Shown: positions 47,453 through 57,200 of the stretch, in pieces
How positions within the stretch are numbered: the first letter of the stretch is position 1
Layout: each line of letters opens with the position of its first letter
Source: Onchidella celtica
Taxonomy: Eukaryota; Mollusca; Gastropoda; Systellommatophora; Onchidiidae
Reading direction: 5' to 3'
DNA length: 64,000 nucleotides
Assembly (NCBI GenBank): GCA_963931925.1
Contig: OZ007579.1
Location: 52,272,257 to 52,336,256 of the forward strand
Notes under the pieces: model-generated
The model's database searches: none
The model's input: only the letters and a program-made list of their open reading frames with translations
What the model was told of the DNA's origin: nothing
Program-made: the position numbers and the translations under genes

Positions 47453-50400
47453 TCCTCAAATCATTTTATCTCTTCGTTGTTGTTGTTTAAGTTCTGTCTT
47501 GCTGTACGTTGAGTTTTGTTTGTGTTCATTGTTTATGTCTTGAAGTTTAAACCCTCTGTTAAATTTGCTTTGGGTCCTATTCTAAGCTCAAATGTGGCCA
47601 GGGTATCAAACATTCTGAAATTATGCACATGCGAAATAATTGCTATTTCTGCTACAAGATCCTTAGAGTACTAACACACCTTAAGCTGAACTAACTCAGT
47701 GACGTAACATATCTTGTTACATAAAAAAAAAAAGTGACGGGAATGGTTCACCGTGGTGCAAGTTTGGCCATTTGTTTGCCCAACGCTACAGCCTGAATCA
47801 CAGTTTCCAAAATTACAAAACTAATTTTCTCAATTATCAACTAATCGAACCCAATCGCTTTTCCATCGAACTATTGCGCTTATTCAAATTTCAGGCAATT
47901 AAAAAAAAACTTGTAAAAATGTACAAAACTGATGCCTTTTTGTCCTCCCTATGACAAGCCTCTGGCACGGAGAGGTTATACATGTATTTGACACGAGTTC
48001 AGTTGGTGTGTAGTTCCCTGGCAGGCAAGAGTTGTGAAGCAAGACTGGATGTCCAGGGAAGTTGTCTAGACCAGAGAGAGGGAGCGGATGAGGTGGGAAT
48101 ACCGGTTTATCCCGGGTAATGCCGGGTACCTCAGCTGGTACAATACAAATTATCCCATCCTTGCTACTTACTCTAGCCACTGTATCATCAATGGTAACTT
48201 ACCTTGGGTATTGCAGCTCCGTAGGCCGGGTAGATTGTATATCTTGTTGTGTATTCTTTAATACCCTGTAATCTCCCTTCCATGGCTTCATGTGGAGAAA
48301 CAGAAAAACCTAGTTCGTTCCAAAATTCATGTCCACAGAAAAACTTTATTTTCTCAAAAAAGACTTTACATTCAAATTTGACATTTTGCATGCAGTGTTA
48401 GAATTTCAATGACGTTATGAATCCGAAAAATGAAATTTGCAGCTTTTATAGTTTTCTCAAAGCGGTGAATTCCTTTGATCTTTTCGGCTTTTTTTCTTTC
48501 AGATAACAGCAGATTGAAGAGCATTTACTGTAATGACATTTTGACTGCATTATCGCGCTGGTTTGTCAGTGGCGTAGCAAACAGGTGTATCAGGGGGGCC
48601 ATGAACCGCCTAGGGTCATAGCCTAATAGTAATACAACTGTTTATGGGATTGATTCAACAGGTGGAGCGAGGTTGATTTGGCATGTCAATATAAAGTTGT
48701 GCCGTATGTTTAGATAGTATGTTTGATTAATTGTCTAGCTCTGAATCCGACGATTCCAGAGGATTGATAATAATATTTGGTTGGATGAAATTAAGTCCGT
48801 CGTTTTGCCAATATTCTTCTTCCAAACGTATTGTATGGTCTTCGCATTTGGGGAAAAATTCTCTGTCAATTTCTTTAATAGCTGCGCAGGCAATTTTTTT
48901 GACGTCTGACATCTTGAACGTTGTATTTTCCATAGCGACCTTCCCTTTGACTTTAGCCCACACGAGTTCAATGGGGTTGAGATGTGAATGGTAAGGAGGC
49001 AATCGCAGGCTTGTGTGTCCAAATTGATGGATAATCTTGTCGACCTCGAATATTATGGGCTTCTTATCTTTTCGCACAAGATAAAGCAACTCTGGTATAA
49101 GATGCGTTGAGCTGAAAGGAATATTTTCCTTCATCAGCCATGCCTTGACATCGTCTTTCTTGCTACTGGATGTTGGAGTTTTATCATCGTCTGACTTGAT
49201 GTTGTGGTATGCTGCGTTGTCCATAACCAAACATGAAGGTCTGTCCAGTGAAGGAAGAAGAGAATGTTCCAACCAGTTTTTAAAAATTGTTTCATTCATT
49301 TCTGCACGATAGTCTCGATTATCCGTTGAAATTGAATTATAAACGAGCTCTGAGTTTTGGATGAGCCCCTGATTTCTGCTTCCACCATGCGCTATTATAA
49401 TTCTATCACCTTTACTGGTAGGAATATTTCTCCTGTGCTTTCCGTCTTTGGATTGCCATTCTTTGTCATATGTATGGTGAGCATTGACCCATGTTTCGTC
49501 CAGGTAGACAATATCAAAGCCATGCGTGCGCTTTTCCTTTATTTGACGCAGGTACTTACTCCTCGTTTCCACTAGGTGCGCTCTTTCACAAAGTAAGTTT
49601 CTGCCGGATGAAGATTTCTTGAATGCAAAGCCCATGCTTCTAACAATCCTCCACAAATGTGTTTTTGAAATTTGAAATCCATTTTTTTTTCTGAAGATGA
49701 GATCTAAGCTTTCTCAAAGTGACAAATTCTTTCCTCTGAAAGATGCTTTCAATTTCTCGCTTTATCACGTCCTTATCAAAATCATCTATCTTCTCCTTTC
49801 TTCCTCTTTTCGGCGGGGTGGACGCAGTGTCTGATTCTGGCAACCATCTTTTGAGAGACTTTAGACCAATTCCCAAAGCATGTCGAGTCCTTTTAAATGG
49901 GTCATTGATGTCAACATAAAGACAGCCACGTCTTGTTTCTCGTGTGAAATATCGGAACAATTTCAAAGCAATACTTCTAACTGTAGTAAATTTGTACTTC
50001 AACGCCATAATAGTGAAATATAGTGTGATTGATAATGAAAAATACGAGTTTCAACGGACTGAATAAAAACGCCACTGAAAGATTCAACTGTTGTGTATAT
50101 CAATGGTGCGTCAGCGTGACCTCATAAGTTATTGAACGGAAGGCACATTTTTCTTGGTGCACACAGTCTGAACGTAGGGGATTTCATTGTAATTACGAGT
50201 GTTTTGGTTCCCGACATTCATGATTTCCGTTCATTTGGAGTGAGTCAGCACAAATTGAGAAAATTTAGTAGTGTAAACTATCTAATATTCTACTCAGTGT
50301 GTTGCTGTAGTATTTTATATAGGGTTAAGAGACAAATTTTAAAACTACTGGTCTTTTAGGGGTGCAAAAAATATTGTTTAACGTCATGGATATCCTAAAC

Positions 50401-52291
50401 CTGCATACAAATTTTTACTTTAGTCAAACAGACAGTTTAAAAGATATAAGACAATTGCCATGGTCATGAATTTTGGAACGAACTATAACACAATGTTTAC
50501 TATTTTCACTATCTCGTTTCCATGATTAAGAATTTGTTATCTAATTCGCCACCTCAGTTCTTGTTTGTTCTGTCTGCACTGTCCAGAGAACAGGAGATGT
50601 TTCAGTATGAAGAAGAAGTATAAAAAATGCACACTTTGACACTTGTTTAAAATGAGTTGTGACACTTATCTTTCCGATTTATTCTAACTCCATATCACAA
50701 TACTAAAGCCACAGACGTTTAGCGTCGAACTTCTCAGTTGTGAAAAAAGTGGATTTGGAACACATAAGAACTACGGTCGCGAATTGTTAACTTTTTTAAA
50801 ATTTTATTTTTAATCACATTAGATCAGCAACTGTAACTGTTCAATGCTGTGCTGTAGGAACCAATGAAATTGGCAGTCCAGAATTTTACAGTGTTTGGAT
50901 TTTCCAGGTCAATAAAAGCTTCAAAAATCAACTTTCTGAGACGGCCGTCTCCGGTTCCAGACTTCCGGCAGGGAAAGGTAACTTTCCCGGCAGCAGTTGA
51001 CAAAAACGCGACCCCAGTTCTTGTATGTTCTAACTCCACATTTTGCACAACTGAGAAATTCCACGTTTAACGTTTGCAGCTTTCGTGTTAGTGGTTGTTG
51101 ATAATTAGAGGACCGTAGTAATTTACACAGTAAACTATAGATGAACAATGAACACAACTCCATATTTTCTCAATTCGGCTTTGTAATAATTACGCTATGG
51201 CGCCCTAACCAAAGCATTATGATAAGGGGTTTGAACAAATCAGAACTGTGAAACAGCTTGATAAGTGCCACAACGCATTTTAAACAAATGTTAAAGTGTG
51301 GCATTTGTTATATCTCTTCCTCTTACAGTACTAAAAGATCTTCAGAAAATGGAGGTAGAACAAACAAGAACTGAGGTCGCCAAAACCAAGATGAAAATAA
51401 AATGGCAAAGTTTCCGTATAATTCATAGCCGCACTTTTCCCCTGTAATGTTGGGAAAGCTTATATTGTGGTCAGAACAGCAATTGTAGTACACGGTCATT
51501 ACAATGGTGAATGTCACACGATAAAGCATTGGTGTTTGGAAACTGTAAGTAGTATTTGTGTGGATTATTTAAATGTTTCATTAGACACACGATTTTTACA
51601 TCATCCAACAAAACAATTTAGTCTGCAGAAACATGACACATGACAATATATTAATAAATGCATTTTTAAAGATTCATTACCATAATTGGATAGGGTATCT
51701 ATGCCGCCCAGATACACACCCCCCCTCCCCTATATATGCCTTTCAAACGCCAGTGGCACCCCGTCCCTCTACCTCTCCCCTTTGAGAATACATACTTCAT
51801 GGACGGCCCGATAACGGAAAGGAACAAACTGAAAGAATAAGGAGTAACGTGTACCTTCATCCATTTCAGGTTCACCCTCATCCGAGTCAAAATCTGCAGC
51901 ATCACCTCTTGCACCCCCCACAGCAATGGACCAGCCTGAATCACCTTCATAAGCAGCACCCGGGGCACAGTCTACAGTGGACAGATGGAGGGAATACAAG
52001 CTGTTGAGGGTTCAGTTGACCACAAAAATGATGATCACACTGCATACATGAGTGCTGAAAGGATACTGTTCTGCCATGAGCTTTCAGCTTTATTAGGTGA
52101 ATGCATTTTTGTTGTTATGGTTGTTGGGTTTAGTGTGTGTGTGTGCGTGCGTGCGCGTGAGTGCGTGGGTACTTGTGTCTGTGCGTATCTCTTCTTCCCC
52201 CCTCCCCCCACCATATTTCAACTTTGTATCAGGCACTACGGTGTTTAGTCCTTCCCAGTTTCTCTTTTCATCCCCTCCCAATATCCTTTTC

Positions 52292-52362
<71 letters not shown>

Positions 52363-54051
52363 CTACAACATCTTTTGTTACCTTCTACTTCATCTGTGTT
52401 GTCGTTATCCACCTCTGCTGTCTCTTTTTTCTTTAAAATTGTCCTCCATCGTTTGACTCCTTCTCTCTCTCTCTCCTCCTCTATGGCTAGATGATGGTAG
52501 TCCAGGTCTAAGTCTATTCTGTATGGGGGAAGGAAGGAAGGGAGGAAGAAGACGTGAGTCAACATTTGACATGAATGTTCTGTGGGATGACGAGGAGAAT
52601 GATGTGAAGGAAAACATGAAAGGTTACCAGGCACTAAGGACACTGACCAAGCAAAGAATCCCCCCCCCCCCCCCTCGACCCCAAGAAAAAACAACAACGG
52701 CAAATTAAAATATATAAAAGATTAAATGCAAATCAGATTATCGGAAGAAAGAAGAATAAGTATATTATGACGTGGGAAAGAAATACTCAAATATATATTT
52801 TTTATTAAATATGCCGATGAGCCAGGAAAAACATCTACCCAAAGCTGCACGCTAGTAAAGGGAAAACTCCAGTGATATACGTCATATACAGCATGTCTCT
52901 GGGAAAAAAACAACAGGTACCCGCCCCAAAGAATGTTGTTACCTGTACGTAAGACCCCCCTCTCCCCCCCCCCCAGTTTTTTGCCCTAGGGGTACGTATT
53001 TTAAAGTCTTTTGTGACTCCAGAGCTAGAGATCCCTCCCCCACCCCCCGAAATACTTCTAACAACAACGGTTTTCCTTAATTAATTATTCTTTCAGATTT
53101 TCTTTTTGTTTTCCTCCCGATTTTTGGTTGAAAGGGTAAAGGGCAGGATTAGGGATTGGATGAGATTTAGTTAAAAAAAATAAACCCAGTTAAAAATGAT
53201 ATTACAACTTGGGTTGAAGATTCGACCATAGGCGGGTTTTGGGCAGTTTTCTTTAGCATGTTTGAAACACTTATGGCCACTTCGCCAGGATTTGATAAAG
53301 ACTGTTGTTACAAGTACGTACGGTCCCCACGTATTTTTGCGCTAGGGGTACGTATTTTAAAGCCTTTTGTGACTCCAGAACTAGAGGGCTCCCCTAGAAA
53401 CACTCCTAACAACAGCTTTAATAAATTATTCTTTCAGATTTTCTTTTTGTTTTCCTCCTGGTTTTTTGGTTGAAAGGGTAAGGGGCAGGGTTAGGGATTC
53501 GATATGATTTAGGGTTGAGGATAAGAACGGGATTAGGGATAAGTACGTTTACGTTGGCGCCCCTAGCGACCGTACATACAAGTAACAACAGCTACTATGA
53601 CAAAATAATAATTATGGCTGCTGTTTGGGGACAGTGATGGTTTACACAGTAAGTTATAGCTGAGCAATGAAAGCAACTCAGAATTTTTTCTATTCTACTT
53701 TGTGACTAGACTCCGGTTCCCCTCACAACAAGCAATAAATGACACACAAGTACAAGTAGATGTATCACTTCATGCCAGCAGATACAGGCAGATACACAGA
53801 GAAAATGTTAATCAGACCCATAAGGGCATACATGTATTACAAACAAGAAGACAGAAAAATGGATACAACCATAGACATGAGACAGATCAGTGAGCAACTT
53901 GTCAAACAGTGACAGACTGGTAGATCTAAACAAGCAAAGGAAAGTGCACATGTCTTCAGAAGGAAATTAGTAAACTGAGACACATGCAAAATTTTATTAT
54001 CATTATCACATCACCATCGTTGACACCAATTACAACAGCAATGACATCATC

Positions 54052-54093
<42 letters not shown>

Positions 54094-54210
54094 AACCAAA
54101 AAAAACAACCCAGCGACAACAATAGTAACCACAAAACAACACAACAGCAACAACAGCAACAACAGCAGGAACAACAGCAACAAACACAACAACAACACAA
54201 GAGCAACAAT

Positions 54211-54241
<31 letters not shown>

Positions 54242-57200
54242 GCAGCAACAGCAACAGCAACAACACAACAGCAACAAACACAACAACAACAGCAACAAAC
54301 ACAACAACAACAACAGCAACAAACACAACAACAACAACAGCAACAGCAACAACACAACAGCAACAAACACAACAGCAACAAACACAACAACAACAAACAC
54401 AACAACAACAACAGCAACAAACACAACAACAACAACAGCAACAGCAACAACACAACAGCAACAAACACAACAGCAACAAACACAACAACAACAAACAACA
54501 CCAACAACAATAAATACACCTATTATAACCCATCCCTCATAAAAAAAATTAAAGATCCCGTCACTCCGGTGTTTAATATGACATTACTACAAGGACCTAA
54601 TCACATGACTCACTGTGGTGTGTTGTATCCGCAAAGGACATGAAAGGTGTAAGTACTTACTGACTCCTCCTGTAGATTTTGAGTCTCTCCCTGAGTTCAG
54701 TGGACTCGCTCCACTTCACTTTCTTCTTGTTACTTTTTTTACCACTGCCGCCATCCACAACATCCCCACTTGTACCACTGCTGATGTCGGCGATGTGTGC
54801 TCTAGATCTTCTCATGACCACACACGAGGCATCCAAATCCTCCTCTTTGCCATCCTCACCTTTATCACCTGTTTTATCCATGGATAACGAAGACTTCTGG
54901 GGGAAAAAAAGAACAATACATTGTACAATTTTGAAAAGAACTAAACAGAAAATATATTACACGACCTTTAATTCTTGTTTGTTCCATCTCCATTTCCTGA
55001 AAAACTGGAGATCTTTAAGTATGTAGAAGAGGTATAGCAAATGCACACTTTCACACTTGTTTCAAATGTGTTGCGGCACTTACCAAGCTGTTTCACAGTT
55101 CCGATTTATTCTAATGCCTTATCATAAGGCGGGGCGGGGGGGGGGGGGGTGCGCGGGGCGGGGGAACACACGTCGGCCAGTGGGGCTTCATTGAGTCAGG
55201 TCAGTTTTGTTTTGTCCGGTTTGACTGGGACTTGAGCTTTCCTTGAATGAACTAGCCAGACAGTTTTGTGTGTTTCAGACTCGTCAGTGCGCGGGGTGCC
55301 GTCCAACTCCACTGTCAGTGCCGGATCTACTGTGAAACGAATGAAACTTCCGCTCCAGTGCCCTTCAACCTGGAGGGGCCTTGAAGAAACTTTTTTTTAT
55401 TAACTAGATGTTCCCGGCATTATCCGGGATAAACCTGTGAACCCAGCATTCTATGTCTCTCTCTTTTGGTCTACAAAGCTTCCAGCGGTATGTGGTATTT
55501 TGGCATTCAGTATTTTGTCTTAAAGGAGCGTGTTCCAATCACAGTGCTTAACTGTGAGCGACAGTTAGACTGACCCGCCCCCAAGACCGTGGGAGGATGG
55601 GAAAGAATCGTATAAAACCCGGGCCTGTCAAGCCCCAAGCACTGCGTCTCTTCCCCCAGTCGAGAGCAGGTGTGTGTGTTATTGAATAAACGAATTTTGT
55701 GCCCTACAATACAATAGACTTATATTCTTCTTTCACAGTGTGAGCAGTTTTACCGCCCTGGCACGAACCGAGTGAATGTTGCGGCCTAACCAGTCGCAGT
55801 AACAAGAGTGAAACCCACATCAATGGTTCATCTACACCATATCTACACCTACACTTCACCCTAACACCACCATCTTGTTACATTCCCATACTCTACAGTC
55901 TTACTACAGATTCCATGTGCACCAAAGCACTACTCACTCATTTCTGATAGGCAAATTGCCCCCACCGAACTGAACGCGTATTAATACATCGTTGCCGGTT
56001 CGGTGGGCTTCCTACAGGGAGCCAAAACAAAGATCATTGTAATTTAAATGTTTACAACTTTTTATTTAAAATACCTGAAACTTAATCAACACAATAAAAG
56101 CGATTGGATTGGAGTCGTTGACACTTTAGAAAATTAATTTTGTAAATTTTGAAATTGCCATTTAGGCTGTAGAGGTTGAGCAAAAAAAGGGCCAAAGTTA
56201 CACCACAATGAATCACTCCCGCCACTATTTTTTTTAATAATAAGATAAGTGAATTTTGGATGTTGCCCTTTTCATTGCTTGTGACGACGGGTCCCCGTAA
56301 CAGTCCAAGCTTCCGGGTCCCGAAACTGTAGGTCTGCCAGTGGTCCATTGTTCACATTTCTCGATAAAACACAGGAGACAAAACTGTCTTGATTCAGTGC
56401 GCGACTGGCATATCAGGGAATATGTCCAGCCGTCAGATTTTGGGGCTTGGAAATAGGATGAGTCGCTGGCTACGTAAACTGTTCAAATGCTTCATTTACG
56501 GAATTACACGATTAAAAGCCGATCCCCCCAATCGCTGCTCTGCCCGTCACCTTCTACCTTCTCTATATCTGTCTCGGAAAACCGAAATAATTCCCAAAGC
56601 AAGCAGCAGGGTAGGCCTATTCCTGTATTCCAATTTTAGCTGCTGGCATGTCGAGTAGTTTAAATCAGCCGGCATGAAGGGTTCACGCAAAAGGTCATGT
56701 GCTGGCGGAAAAAAAAAAAAGATCGGGGGAGAGCAACCAGCGACACAAAGCAAATTTTAAAAATTGAAAAACGAAAACCAATAAAAACAAAAATGCAAAC
56801 TTTGGTGCACCCTCCACGGTATTTGAAACCTACATGCAAAATTTGGTTATTGTAGGTGGCAACAATAAAAAAAAAAAGCCGTTTAAGTTCAGATAAGAAG
56901 AATTTGTGAACTATATAAAGATTTTCACAAAGGCAAGAAAGACGCCGAGTTGGGTTTATATGAATTGGATCTTGGTGTGTTTAAGGGAGAGAGACAACTC
57001 AAAGGTGTGACGTAACAAAGGTGTGACGTAATACCTTTTTCATTCCTTTGCGAACCTCTGTCATGTCACTCCATTCATATCAACCCAGTGAAACACCTGT
57101 TCTAGTACTGAAGAGCTCAGTGGTAAATCTAAAGCCCTTGCCATAACTTGACGTTCAAATTTTGGATTCGAACGAAAAGGCGAAACACACATTCCCGTTA

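Noticed and set aside
52290..52703. 137-codon minus-strand frame with a poly-Cys end
   Set aside because: Only the middle (52382-52518) is supported, as a gene B exon; the Cys run is the CAA microsatellite in the intron.
53956..54643. Long Asn/Thr/Gln-rich and Leu/Cys/Val-rich frames
   Set aside because: They are open only because CAA/CAG repeats contain no stops; both strands and several frames are open alike.
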